A stretch of DNA of 60,000 nucleotides from Diphasiastrum complanatum (taxonomy: Eukaryota > Streptophyta > Lycopodiopsida > Lycopodiales > Lycopodiaceae): assembly GCA_029204225.1 (NCBI GenBank), contig CM055113.1:1407973-1467972 (forward strand), read 5' to 3'. The notes under the pieces are model-generated. The model was not told where the DNA came from and made no database searches. It saw only the letters and a program-made list of their open reading frames with translations. The position numbers and the translations under genes were made by a program. Of this stretch, positions 33,701 to 43,730 are shown piece by piece (positions within the stretch are counted from its first letter, which is position 1; each line of letters opens with the position of its first letter).

Positions 33701-34019
33701 AGTAGATTTAGATACTAATTTAGTTGATTTTGTAAAAATGAGAATGAAATCTCTTTCAATTTTGCCAGATGAATTATCTGAGGTGGGAAAGAGTTTGGAC
33801 AGCGAGGATACAATAATTTCCTTGTCCAAGGAACCTCAGTCTCCTGCTAGCGAAAAAGTAGGCGACACAGGAGAATTTGCTGATGTCTTGGTTCAAGATT
33901 ACAATGTAGTAACTGTAGTCGAGGAAATTGTAGAAGAGGTGCCACTTGATAGTACAGTGGCTACTCAAGAAAAAACAAAAGAAAAAGATGTAAATAACAT
34001 CGATGATTTTTGGGAATAA
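30763..34019 (+). pseudogene. Six-exon gene: unknown N-domain, possible ParB-like domain, DNA amino-methyltransferase
   Basis: Exon ends fit GT..AG splicing with matching phase: exon 1 30,763-31,110; exon 2 31,249-32,108; exon 3 32,257-32,510; exon 4 32,584 to about 32,725 (donor unclear); exon 5 32,792-33,245; exon 6 33,362-34,019. An acceptor-like TTTGCAG before 30,752 suggests an upstream leader exon. Exon 1 encodes about 116 unrecognised residues. Exon 2 has a PKKKRS nuclear-localisation-like motif, then RPLVDPIYRPMEVREPNETH and, after a frameshift, VVLVDPNECNDVANFD and LYNFFVLGG, which resembles a ParB/sulfiredoxin fold. Exons 5-6 encode the methyltransferase. Lesions: frame changes in T, G and T homopolymers (near 31,806, 31,897, 31,945) and two stops in exon 3. 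The protein would be about 900 aa. Confidence 0.7.
32792..34019 (+). CDS. Beta-class DNA N6-adenine/N4-cytosine methyltransferase domain, two exons
   Basis: Exon 5 (32,792-33,245) and exon 6 (33,362-34,019) join in phase (..NVM-R-YKPD..) and stay open to a TAA at 34,017. Exon 5 begins with a basic, probably helical stretch and carries LCIADIPYGF, a catalytic motif IV of D-x-P-Y form (consensus D/N/S-P-P-Y/F/W). Exon 6 has CPYQKPQQLINHLI, matching motif X (HPTQKP..L), followed by WVLDLFSGSGTT, the S-adenosylmethionine-binding motif I, then HVVVVDLD. The order IV - target recognition - X - I is that of beta-class amino-methyltransferases, otherwise mostly bacterial and phage enzymes. The introns argue against bacterial contamination. 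The second motif-IV residue is Ile instead of Pro, so activity is uncertain. An acidic tail ends the protein. Confidence 0.85.
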
Positions 34020-34502
34020 AAAATTTTCTTTTGTTTTAAAAAATAATTTTGTTTATATTTTTTGATGTATTGTGTTTTGAATTTTTTTTTATTGATTTAA
34101 TAGTTTTGTTTATTTTTTAACGATTTAAAATTTAAAATTTAAAATATTTTAATTATTTTAACATTGATAATTATTACCAGAAATTAAAATTGTAATGATT
34201 TGTCAAGTTTATAATATTTCAATTTTAGATGTGTTTTTATAATATTCTTTGTAAAAAAAATATTGTAAAAAATTATAAGAAATGAAAAAAAAATAGTATT
34301 ATTATTTAATATAAACTAATTTTAAGTTATTTATAAAAATATATTTTCTTGCAAAATACAACATTCTTTTACCATTACAATATATTTATTTGAAGCCTTT
34401 TAAATTTGGATACTTTTTAAAAAACTTTAATAAATTTTAAAAAAATGGGTCTTCAAGTCATTTCTCTTTTTATTTGGTCATCATGTTATATATATACATA
34501 TG

Positions 34503-34544
<42 letters not shown>

Positions 34545-34554
34545 CATAATTTGT

Positions 34555-34586
34555 GAGAGCCCACCCGCCGTGGCGGGTGGGTTCTC
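34555..34586. other. GC-rich hairpin in AT-rich DNA
   Basis: GAGAGCCCACCCGCC and GGCGGGTGGGTTCTC form a 15-bp stem (one G-U pair) around a 2-base loop. It stands out as the only GC-rich patch in over a kilobase. It could be a transposon end, a terminator-like structure or a small-RNA hairpin. Confidence 0.75.
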
Positions 34587-34646
34587 ATTTTTTTGATAGT
34601 ATATATATGTTTATATATATATATATATATATCATAGTTCACTGTA

Positions 34647-34670
34647 TGGCATGACACGTGTGTCATGCCA
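34647..34670. other. 24-bp palindrome centred on CACGTG
   Basis: TGGCATGACACGTGTGTCAT followed by GCCA: 11-base arms pair perfectly around a GT centre offset. It includes a G-box core like that in the LTRs. Confidence 0.75.
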
Positions 34671-34752
34671 CCACGGTACTTTTTCTAATTAAAAAAATTA
34701 AAATTAGAATGATTTTTTTTTTAAACCCAATATATAAATGTTTGTATAATAT

Positions 34753-34827
<75 letters not shown>

Positions 34828-35330
34828 TTTTTAATTGTGTTTGCAAATTTTTTTAAATTTATATAGATACTTATATATAGACACTTATATATATATACTT
34901 CAAGTATATAAGTAATTGAAAGTGATGCAATACTGAAAAATACCAAGATTAAGATGGATAAAGCTCCATAAGACCATCCACAATTGATGTATGTGCGTAA
35001 AATGAGAGTTTGAATATGAGCTTCAAACTTGAACAAATAGCTAGACAAAACAAGTAGAGATGACAAGTTGACCACTATAGAAAAAATTGTTTTAAAAAAA
35101 TGGTTTGTACATTCAGTGAAACCTTGTCATCTATTGTACGATCAGTGCAACCTTGTCACAAATTGTACTGAACAACATTGCTAGTACACTTCACAGAATG
35201 CCTTTTTTGAGTTTTTTGGTGAAAAACTCAAAAAAAAAAAAATGTGCCGTGGATTTTTTTCTTTGTACGACACTTGGAACTATATATATATATATATATA
35301 TAAATATATAAATATATATCTATATATACT

Positions 35331-36170
35331 AATTACCAGGATGGTAGAACTGTAGCTTTCGTGAGCAAGAAGTTGGACCCAGCTCAAAGCAGATATTCTA
35401 CTTATGAGAGGAACTTTTTGCTATCATCCATGCGTTAAAGATCTGGAGATATTATTTGTACAGATCCAAATTCATGGTAATGACAGATCACGAATCTCTT
35501 AAGTATATCTGTAATGCCTCGGACCTTAGGGGTCACTGATGCTTTGAGCCGGATTGGAGAAGTTAATCAATTATGCTTTATTGATTTCCAATCTGAGTTG
35601 TATCTTTCTCTACGAGATCTTTGTCGGACCGATGAGTTTTTTGGTCATATTTGACAAGATGTCCTGGCAGGAAGCTCTTTTAGGAGAGACAATCTTGGAA
35701 AGCAGGATTCCAAGAAATCTCCCGAAGAGAAGACACTTGATGATTATTCCATTCGGAATGGTTTGCTTTTCTGTAGAGGAAAAGTCTGTGTGCCAGATAT
35801 CGCGGACTTTAGGGCCCAAATCCTGCACGAGTGCCACGATAGCCCCAGCGTGGGACACCCGGGTACCTTGTTAAAGGAGAATTTTATTGGCCAAAAATGA
35901 AAGGTCACGTCGAGGCATACGTTCAAAAGTGTGAACAATGCCAAGTAAATAAAGCTCAAAGACTCAAAGCAGCTGGTCTATTGCATCCATTGGAAATTCC
36001 CAGCAAGAAATGAGAAAGTATTTCCATGGATTTTGTGGTCGGACTTCCTAAGTCAGGGAAGGGTCACGATGCTATTTGGGTAGTAGTTGACAAGCTAACA
36101 AAAATGGCACAATTTATTCCAATAAAAACTACTGTCAATTTGACCAGGATGTGTTTTACAATTGTGAACC
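35331..36170 (+). pseudogene. Ty3/gypsy RNase H-integrase fragment
   Basis: The plus strand, across several frames, encodes DGRTVAFVSKKLDPAQSRYS and YLYRSKFMVMTDHESLKY (gypsy RNase H). Then come HECHDSPSVGHPG and KCEQCQ (the integrase HHCC zinc-binding domain) and [20 protein letters not shown] followed by [12 protein letters not shown], containing the first catalytic Asp of the integrase core. It breaks off after about 36,170. Many frameshifts and stops are present. Confidence 0.9.
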
Positions 36171-36865
36171 GGTGCTGACAGATGCCGATTTCTATGCAAG
36201 TGATCAAGATGTGTGGAGAATGTTGAAACCCAACATACATTTTGGTGTTTGATGGTTGAAAGCTTCCATGAGAAGATTGAAAGTTTTGAATCCCAAGGCT
36301 ATCATGAAGGTAGTACAAGTGGTTAAGAGCTGCCAGAAACTTACACCATTCTGTCATTCAGTCAGACCTCTTGAAGATATTTTATCCAAGATGGTTTGAG
36401 TGCATGCGCAGGGACTCCATGGCCCAATGGATGAGTCACTGATTTGCGGAACTAGGACTCTAATTCCATCAGGCTGCCCTCCCCAACTCAGTCGCCACTA
36501 TTGGAAGGGAAAAGTCCTCTTTTTCCACCTACTTGTTGGATAAAAACCCTTCTGATAACATCACTTATGAGTAACATTACTAGGTTTGTGAGCTATGAAA
36601 CTTAAGGGTCATATACCTTAGTCGCTAAGGTATGGCCTATGTATGGTACCCCATGACCAGGACAGTTGTCCGGAGCTTGCACTTCAATGCATGATGAGTG
36701 TGAATGATGAAGATCTCCTCACATGCTTGTGGATATTGCGGTGCGGTTGTCACAGTAGAACTTTTTTTTAGATTATTGTGAAGTGACCGTTGGAGTGTTT
36801 GGATTAATGTGAAAGCAAGCTCCAGTATGCATTTGAAGGTCTCCTCACTCTTGCTAATCCAGCAG
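36171..36865. other. Unassigned; weak tRNA-like patch
   Basis: No coding domain. Around 36,418-36,480 the words GGCCCAATGGATGAGTCACT and TTGCGGAACTAGGACTCTAA faintly recall a tRNA D-arm and anticodon arm, but no good B box or acceptor stem follows, so I do not call a tRNA. Confidence 0.3.
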
Positions 36866-36873
36866 ATCATTCT

Positions 36874-37965
36874 TTGTGCAAGGCAGTGGAGGAAATGGAT
36901 ACTTCAATGGTGAAGCAGAATCCGAGCAAGTTTATAGAGTATGTGTCTGGAATGGGCTGGTTGAGGCTGAAAGCTACTGGGCTCTTGTCTTTCGCCACAC
37001 AGTTGTGGCCTACGGTCCTGTTGCAGGTGGTTGAACCCCTTGTTAGAGGCTGCGATCGGTCAAATTGGATACTACAGACCACATATGGACGGGTAAGAGT
37101 CCTTACTATTGATTGGGTGGCCGATGCCTTGAAGCTTCCTGCCAAGAAGAGCTTGGATGATACTAAAGAATCCGAGGCATTGAAAGATTACTTTGGGGGT
37201 GAGAAGCCAACCCTGAGTCCGATTTTGCTTTAGAGAAATGCCCAGACACTAACTTGATGTTGTTCTTGAACTGGGTTGTCGAAGTGTTTACATGGAGAGT
37301 GCATCCCAGGTTCCTGAGCAAAGCTTTGGTTCAAGCTCCTATCAAAGCCTACAATGGCATTGTGTTGAATTGGGTAGAATGGACCCTCGAATGGATTAAG
37401 CATGATATCAGTCGTTTTGTGGCTGGAAAGAGCAAGCGATTGGAGTTTGCCTTGGGTATTAATAAGATGGTAGTAGTTTGGTTGAATCTACCCGTGTTTC
37501 ATGTCATTGGCTCTGGTCCCATCGCCGTTGTTTGTCCTGAATCTCATCTGGCTACTGTTGAAGGACACAATGTTGTTCAATTGCAAGATGATAGTCTGCT
37601 GCGGAGGTCCCGTATAAAGACAATGGCCAATAGAGGGCTGTCAGCATAGCCAAGAACAAGAGGTAAGCAAAAGATCACTGAGCCAAAAGCTGTGGTTGAA
37701 GATGACCCTGATAGGTACTAAGATGTGAGCACGCCTGTTCATGACACCAATATGGTTGGAGGCCTACTTGAATAGGAAGTCCCTGCACATATCTCTAGTA
37801 ATGTGGTGGATGTGGAGGATGATGTGGCTTATAATAACTCCCTTGATGGTGCTAGCCCTGATGAGTCTATGAACCTTGGACCAGAGAACATCTCTACAGA
37901 TTTGGCTAAGGAGGTGCTTGAGACTCCAAATTGCTTTTCTACTCCAAGGATTGCTGACTCTAGAT
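36874..37965 (+). pseudogene. Unidentified protein, three or more stops plus a frameshift
   Basis: The first frame (36,874-37,233) reads SKFIEYVSGMGWLRLKATGL, ATQLWPTVLLQVVEPLVRGC and RVLTIDWVADALKLPAKKS. A frame change near 37,235 leads into FLNWVVEVFTWRVHPRFLSK and WTLEWIKHDISRFV to about 37,646. The same frame continues through stops with an acidic, low-complexity tail to 37,965. The first part recalls plant-mobile or gag-N-terminal domains carried by plant retroelements (a target-binding-like globular domain, then an acidic tail). I do not recognise the family. It sits between opposite-strand gypsy fragments. Confidence 0.4.
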
Positions 37966-38900
37966 AAATCTTCGATAATAACCAACATGTCCTAAGAAAC
38001 TTCTTAGTTCACGTAGATTTGTTGGTATCAACAGATTCTTTATCACTTCGACTTTATCTTTGTCAACTTCAATTCGTCTTTTGGATATTATGGCCCAGAA
38101 GTATACCTTCTCTTATATCAAAAAAATATTTTTTGGGGTGAAGTGACAAACAAGTGTCTTGACACCTCTGCAATGTAAGCTTCAGTTTCTGTGAGACTTG
38201 ATAATACTGTAAACACAAAAATTATCAATGAAGATTTCGAGAAATGTTCTTAGATGAAAATTAGCATCATAATTCTCTGGAAAGTAGCTGGAGCATTGCA
38301 AAGACCAAAGGGCATTTTATTGTAGGCATAAGTGCCCCAATCAGTAGTAAAAGCGGTCTTCGGTCGACCCTCCTTCCTTACTCCAGCTTGATTGTAGCCA
38401 GAGAAGCCATCACAAAAACTGTAACGTCCTTGCCTAGCGACCTAGTCTAGAATGGAATCCATGAAAGGGTAATGGGTGGTGATCTTTCTTTGTAATAACA
38501 TTCAGCTTTCTAAAATCCTGACAAATTCGAATCTTGCCAGTCTTCTTCTTTGGAACTACAACAGTAGGTAATACCCATTCACTACTTAAGATGAGATAGA
38601 TAATACTTGCCTTAAGGTGCCTATTGAGTTCATCTTTTACCATTAGAGAGTACTTTGGATTGAGACGATACTGTCTCTGTCAGACAGGTACAACATCTTC
38701 TTTAAGATCAATGCAGTGCTCACCAAATTCAGCAGGTATTCCCTTCAAATCTTCGAGCGACCATGCAAATACATCTTGGTACTCTTTCAACAGCTCGATA
38801 TATTCTTCTAATTCTGTCTCTCCAAGGGACTTATGTCTTGTAGAATGGGATATCGCAATGAATTGGGGTTGTCATTTGGCATAGTAGGATGACCTTGAAG
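37966..38900 (-). pseudogene. Ty3/gypsy reverse transcriptase fragment
   Basis: The minus strand encodes WVLPTVVVPKKKTGKIRICQ and DFRKLNVITKKDHHPLPF, the RT fingers block, then (after a frame change) FCDGFSGYNQ, KTAFTTDWGTYAYNKMPFGL and CNAPATFQR. Farther left are remnants of the following palm/thumb region. The catalytic YxDD position is lost in decayed sequence. It lies opposite in strand to the gypsy integrase at 35.3 kb, so the two are not one element in place. Confidence 0.88.
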
Positions 38901-39899
38901 TTTAATGAGTAGCTATTGGAGAGCTCACAATACATCAGTTCTGTTGGAAACAAAGAACTTGAGAAGAAGTCCTATGAGCACTTTGTGGTGAGGATCTCCA
39001 CACAACTGGACCTCACCCTTCAAAAGGTGATTGGTCATCTTTTTCAAGAAGAAATGTAGAGAAAGACTAGCAGCCTATCCATCAAAGACAATTCCATGGC
39101 TCTATACACCAAGAAGAAAGATCATTCCAAGGGCAAGAATCAGGTGTAGCAACAACATCAGAAGCCACACGCTCAGACTCAACATGGTGGATCATGGAAG
39201 AAGCTCTTTTGAAAATATTGCAAGAGAGCTAATCATGACATCAAGGAGTGTCGCATCAGGACCTACAACGGCAAATAAGCAGCAACAACAGCAACACCCA
39301 GACTCCTCCAACGCGGCCGAATTCAAGGAGACACACTTGTTAATGGTTACAGTAGTAGCGAAGACTGTGATAGCTGGTACCTAGATAGCGGTGCTACCCA
39401 ACACATGACCTCTCGCAAAAAATGGTTTACGGAGTACACAGCTTAGAGTAGAGACCAATTTATGTACCTTGGAGATTCTAGCACCATATGCGTGAAAGAC
39501 AAAGGAGCAGTGAAGATAAGCTTCAACAATGATCTGTCCATTTGTGTTCCTAACATCCTTCATGTTCCTCACTTGTCAAAGAACCTGTTATCAGTCACGA
39601 AGATAACTGATGAGGGCGACATTGTTACCTTCTCATTTGAGGAGTGTACAATATTTGAGAAAGATACTCCTCTGACTACATGCACTAGAGCTGGGAACCT
39701 TTACATACTCTCAAATTTAGTTGTGTTAGCTAGTATCTCTAATGAAAATGTAAACGACAGTGCTATTCTGTGGCATAGTCGATTTGGACACGTGAATACA
39801 AGATCACTTTCTTCTATGCTTTGTAATAATTTAGTTGATGGTTTGAATTTCCCGTCTTCATTAGATAGGAAATCTTTCTATGGTTTTGGAACCCTGTAA
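38901..39899 (+). pseudogene. Ty1/copia gag C-terminus, protease, pre-integrase
   Basis: Frames on the plus strand give a gag C-terminal region (LTLQKVIGHLFQEEM), a partial zinc knuckle (YCKRANHDIKEC; the first Cys is lost), then DSWYLDSGATQHMTSRKKWF with an intact D-S-G protease site. A long open piece follows (39,462-39,899): ICVPNILHVPHLSKNLLSVT and LWHSRFGHVNTRSLSSM of the pre-integrase domain. It ends in a stop at 39,897, before integrase proper. The knuckle resembles that of the minus-strand copia piece at the right end of the window (about 59.7 kb). Confidence 0.88.
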
Positions 39900-40789
39900 A
39901 CTATGATTGACGAATCATAAGGTTCTAAATATTTATGATTGACAGATCATAGATTGATACTTAAAGGTCATTAAAAGAATATATGGAAATGTGAGGATTC
40001 TTAAGATAGCCGGTCCCACATCATAGTTGCTATAAGCATTCGTTTTTACCAAGAATGATTTATTAGGATCTACCATGTGTATAATTGGAGCTACAGAAAT
40101 TTGAAAGTTTCAAATTTCTCATTCATTTCATCAGTCCAAACCACAAGTGGACCTCTTTTGTGGCTACACTTTTTCTTCACCTTCTTATAAATGTTGGTTC
40201 AGTAGAGGTGTTCCAAATCCAAAAAAGATCCTATAAGGATTGCCACATAGGCTACCCAAGTTGTAAACTTGGGAAACCAAGTATAATATAACTAAAAGAA
40301 GTTAAATGCTTTTTTGAGCACCGATGTACTCCAACACATACATGAACGTTGATCCTATATATAGCTCCACTGACCCGAATGGCGAAACTTTGAATTTTTC
40401 CTGGATTATGGCCCAACATAGACAACCCTTTTGCTCTATGCTAAGCTGGTCTCATAACCAAAGGAAATTCTCCTTTTCCCACTCTGTCTTCTAGTCCTCG
40501 AATGCCATGCCTATTGAGCCTTTGACTGATTCCTCTTCAATCGTTTTGCCTTAGGCTGTGCTTCTGTGACGTCCTGTCTGTGGATTTTAGCAGTGAGCTT
40601 CTGGTCTTTGAGCTGTTGTTTGAGGTCTACTACCTCCTTCTGTAGGTCAAATTTTTTTATGCAGGCCTCTACATACTCCAGATGGTGTCATCCTCGTCAA
40701 CATCTGTGGCCTCATCATCCACCCATTTGCCTTTATCTTGCATTTGGGTGTCTGTAGTGAGTTTCTTTCCTAGCCTATCCTCAACCCAA
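39900..40789. other. No recognisable gene
   Basis: A short imperfect direct repeat (TATGATTGACGAATCATAAG and TATGATTGACAGATCATAGA) lies at about 39,900-39,960. The rest shows no coding or structural signal that I can support. Confidence 0.35.
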
Positions 40790-41130
40790 GATCTAAGCAA
40801 TCTAGCATGAAGGAAATGAAGTTAGTTGTCATGCGTAGGTTCATTTCCATGAGAGCGATAACATATCTCAAAGTTTAGCATGAATGAAAGATCCACATCT
40901 AGCTCTAACATCCATTAACCCTAAGCATTAACATTACAACCATTAACACTATGATCCACAATGAATATAGCTTACTCTTTCTTTCTCTCCCCTTCTCTCT
41001 CACAAAAAACATAAGAACATGCAATCCCAATAATATTCAGATCCAACAATCAACAAATGCAACAAAGGCATGAGAGATGGTGGAAAAGAGTTACAGAGCA
41101 AGGACATTCACAAATCCATTCCAAAAGAGA
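40790..41130 (-). repeat. Dispersed repeat, copy 1
   Basis: The reverse complement matches 56,350-56,690 over about 340 bp. Shared words include CCATCTCTCATGC, TGTGGATCATAG(T/C)GTTAAT, TTCATTCATGCTAAA and CGCTCTCATGG. It ends close to where the helicase coding sequence begins (about 41,143). It may be an LTR or promoter-containing repeat. Confidence 0.65.
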
Positions 41131-41142
41131 ACAAATCTGCAT

Positions 41143-42730
41143 GATTCAACATATCTTTCCATAATGAACAAGAATTGATAAGACAAAATAATACTGATTG
41201 TTCATATTTCTTGGAGTGCGTACTTCGAAATTTTGTTGAGAACGAGGAGGATATTGATATCTACATCGCAGAATACACGAATAGACAATTTCTTGAAAGA
41301 GAACAACGACAAGAAATGTCAAATATACTTCTACAAAAAAGACTACTTATCAGCGAAACATTAACAATCTCAAATTCAGCGATCAAAAATGCACAAACCA
41401 TATCTTTGCCAAAAGATACGAAAAACGATTTGGGCTTGGAATTTGAATTTGAAAGCATGCGAAATTCATCGCTTAGTGATGAACAAGATAAGGTATATAA
41501 AATTATTACGAGCTCAAATTCGGGATTGTTTATTTTATCAGGCACTCCAAGAAGTGGAAAAACATTTCTGATATGATACCTCGCTTACAAATGTATCGAG
41601 AACGAACAACCAATTTTGTTAGCCGCAACAACAAGTGCAGCTGCATCTCGATTAGCAAAACAAGCATTTACAGTCCACAACTTATTCGCAATTCCAATAA
41701 ATCAACTTCACATAAAAAATCTGATACCAACCGATTTCCGACACAAATTAATATCTGAAGCAAAATTTATTGTGATAGATGAAATGTCAATGCTAACTGC
41801 TCAAATTTTAACATACGTGATTCATCAAATAAATCAAATAAAAAACATTCATCTAGCATTGTATTTGAAAATTATATCTTACTTTTAGTTGGTGATCATG
41901 CACAGCTTTCAGCTATTTGTAAACACAAATTAATATGTCATCTTTCAAATTTTCCATTCTGGGAAATTGCAACACACTTGCAGCTATCCTACTCAATTAG
42001 GCATGCTGACGATCCCGAATACCTTCATTTCCTGAACAAAATTAGATTCCAAAAGCCCACGCAAATAGAGATAGACAAAACATTAACTACTTGTGCACTT
42101 CGTAGGTCCAGCATACCCGATATAGTAAATCATAATACAACCATCATATGTACCCATAGAGAAGATGTGCTCTATTTTAACAACCTCATCTTAGAAAAAC
42201 TATTTTCTATCTCGGATACACTAGAAATTTCTGTTAAAACAAATGCTACATTAGAAAGCGACTTGACAACATGGATCAATGATCCATTATTCCATCAAAT
42301 TCCAAAACTAGCTATAGGAACAAAGGTGATGGTACTTGCAAATTTGGATATTTCAAATGGTAGAGTCAATGGCACCATAGCTCACATAACTGCTTTCAAA
42401 TATTCCAAAATTCATGAATTGACAACAATCATCATTCAAACTGAAATCCCCAAAAAAAAATTCAATATAACAAGATCTGCATTTGCAAAAATTCGATTCG
42501 ACACAAAAATATTTTATAAATCTACACTTCCAATAATGTTAGCATATGCTATCACCGCACACAAAGCACAAGGTGTGACCATTCGGAAAAAAGGCATCCT
42601 AGATATAAGATCAAATTTTGCACCTGGCTTGATTTATGTCATGTTGTCTCGAGTAACAAAACGTGAAAACTTGTTGTTGACAACTAAATTGACACCAGAA
42701 CATTTCCAACCGATATTGATTTCCATTTGA
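41143..42730 (+). pseudogene. PIF1-like superfamily 1B DNA helicase
   Basis: The plus strand opens after a TGA at 41,142 with ELIRQNNTDCSYFLECVLRN. It carries LSDEQDKVYKIIT, then Walker A GTPRSGKTFL (about 41,541-41,570), LLAATTSAAASRLAKQAF (motif Ia), FIVIDEMSML (Walker B, about 41,767), GDHAQLSAIC (motif III), LQLSYSIRHADDPEYLHFLN, IICTHREDV (motif IV), IGTKVMVLANL and finally AYAITAHKAQGVTI with YVMLSRVTKRENLL (motifs V-VI). Two lesions are visible: a TGA right after Walker A (about 41,574) and a frameshift near 41,870-41,885. PIF1-like helicases of this type occur in Helitrons and in DNA viruses or virus-like elements. No Rep (HUH) domain is found upstream. Confidence 0.88.
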
Positions 42731-42854
42731 AACATAAACATCCAAAATATTGTCATATCTTCAACGATGTACTATAATCATTTCTACCCACTTATTTTGT
42801 CTTCGTGTATGATTGTATATTTTTATTTTTAACTATGTCTTTTTAATATTTGCA

Positions 42855-43255
42855 GATTATCAGAAAAAGAAATGGCATCCGAAATCGAATATGATCCAAA
42901 AGAGATAATTATACAAATTTCATTTCCACTTTGGACTCATAAATGTCCTTTCTCGGAATAACCACAATATCAAATTCATTGTTTCAGTTATTCCGAAAAT
43001 TGAAAGCTGAGGTGTCTTCTTCAAAAACTTTTTCTGAAATACCATCATCCACGGAAAAAATATTCCCAACAACAAAACAGATGTTCTTATTGAACTCCTG
43101 TGGTATTGATCCAAACACATACAAGGAAGGCTTCCAAACAAATTTAGCTCTAAGCAGATTCATTGAACAAAAGAAACACGAACGAGGACAATATATCAAT
43201 CAATATCATGGAGACTCAATCAAAGGTATATTCTATTCCTATTCTTTTATGATCT
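42855..43255 (+). pseudogene. Unidentified exon-like ORF between helicase and nuclease
   Basis: An acceptor-like ATTTGCAG precedes 42,856. The reading MASEIEYDPKEIIIQISFPL breaks at a stop and continues in another frame as LFQLFRKLKAEVSSSKTFSE, then LALSRFIEQKKHERGQYINQ and YHGDSIK, followed by a donor-like AAG|GTATATTC near 43,226. It is lysine- and serine-rich, with no domain I recognise. It shares orientation and base composition with the flanking helicase and nuclease, so it is likely part of the same element. Confidence 0.4.
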
Positions 43256-43379
43256 TATAACATTCTTTTTTTTTTTAAATGTCCCTACAAAAACTATGAA
43301 TGTTAAATACATCTTTTAAAATGCCATTCTGATTTCAAGGTTTTTAAAACATCTATATAACATATTCTCCATAAACATC

Positions 43380-43580
43380 CCTGCAACAATCACAACAAAT
43401 CGACCAACAATACAACATTTCGATGCTATGTTAAATAAGAACTACTACACAACAAGAAATCTTTACTTCGGCTACAAGATTCCATTCGATGATTGGAAAG
43501 ATATGAGTCGTGCCGAACTGAACGCAATCACAATGGACTTGGGAAAAAATCTACATTTCCATATATATGATTATAAATAA
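43380..43580 (+). CDS. Small unidentified ORF
   Basis: An open frame runs to a TAA at 43,578-43,580. From ATG 43,428 it encodes 50 residues: MLNKNYYTTRNLYFGYKIPF, then DDWKDMSRAELNAITMDLGK and NLHFHIYDYK. The frame is open upstream to about 43,365, so it may be an internal exon of the nuclease-bearing gene. No family is recognised. An acceptor-like TTCTTGCAG at about 43,613-43,621 starts another short exon-like piece. Confidence 0.4.
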   Translation, partial: PATITTNRPTIQHFDAMLNKNYYTTRNLYFGYKIPFDDWKDMSRAELNAITMDLGKNLHFHIYDYK

Positions 43581-43730
43581 TCGTTTTAACCCACTACATA
43601 TGAATACAAATTTTCTTGCAGGAAGAAACTTCTCCATCGGCATCTAGTACGCATGTGAATTTGAACCATACAATGATCTTCTTCTTTATTTATAAGCTTT
43701 CCATTTAACTGATACGATTTCCACCTGTAG

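Larger units (their letters stand above)
34020..35330. repeat. AT-rich noncoding DNA with TC, TA microsatellites
   Basis: Very AT-rich sequence after the methyltransferase stop. It contains (TC)n then (TA)n at about 34,502-34,545, another (TA)n at about 34,608-34,632, a long (TA)n at about 34,755-34,825 and one at about 35,281-35,302. Short open frames through these are artefacts. Two palindromes are listed separately. No gene is seen. Confidence 0.85.

Noticed and set aside
32792-34019. Methyltransferase as bacterial contamination
   Set aside because: The coding sequence is interrupted by phase-matched GT..AG introns, and the flanks are plant LTR elements and AT-rich DNA.
34481-35075. Open frames rich in Tyr-Ile repeats
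   Set aside because: They derive from (TA)n microsatellites and have no other protein-like content.
36418-36480. tRNA gene or SINE head
   Set aside because: Only weak D-arm and anticodon-like words; no acceptor pairing and no B box at the right distance.
41143-42730. Calling the helicase a Helitron RepHel outright
   Set aside because: No HUH Rep domain or convincing 5' TC terminus could be found, so only PIF1-like helicase is supported.
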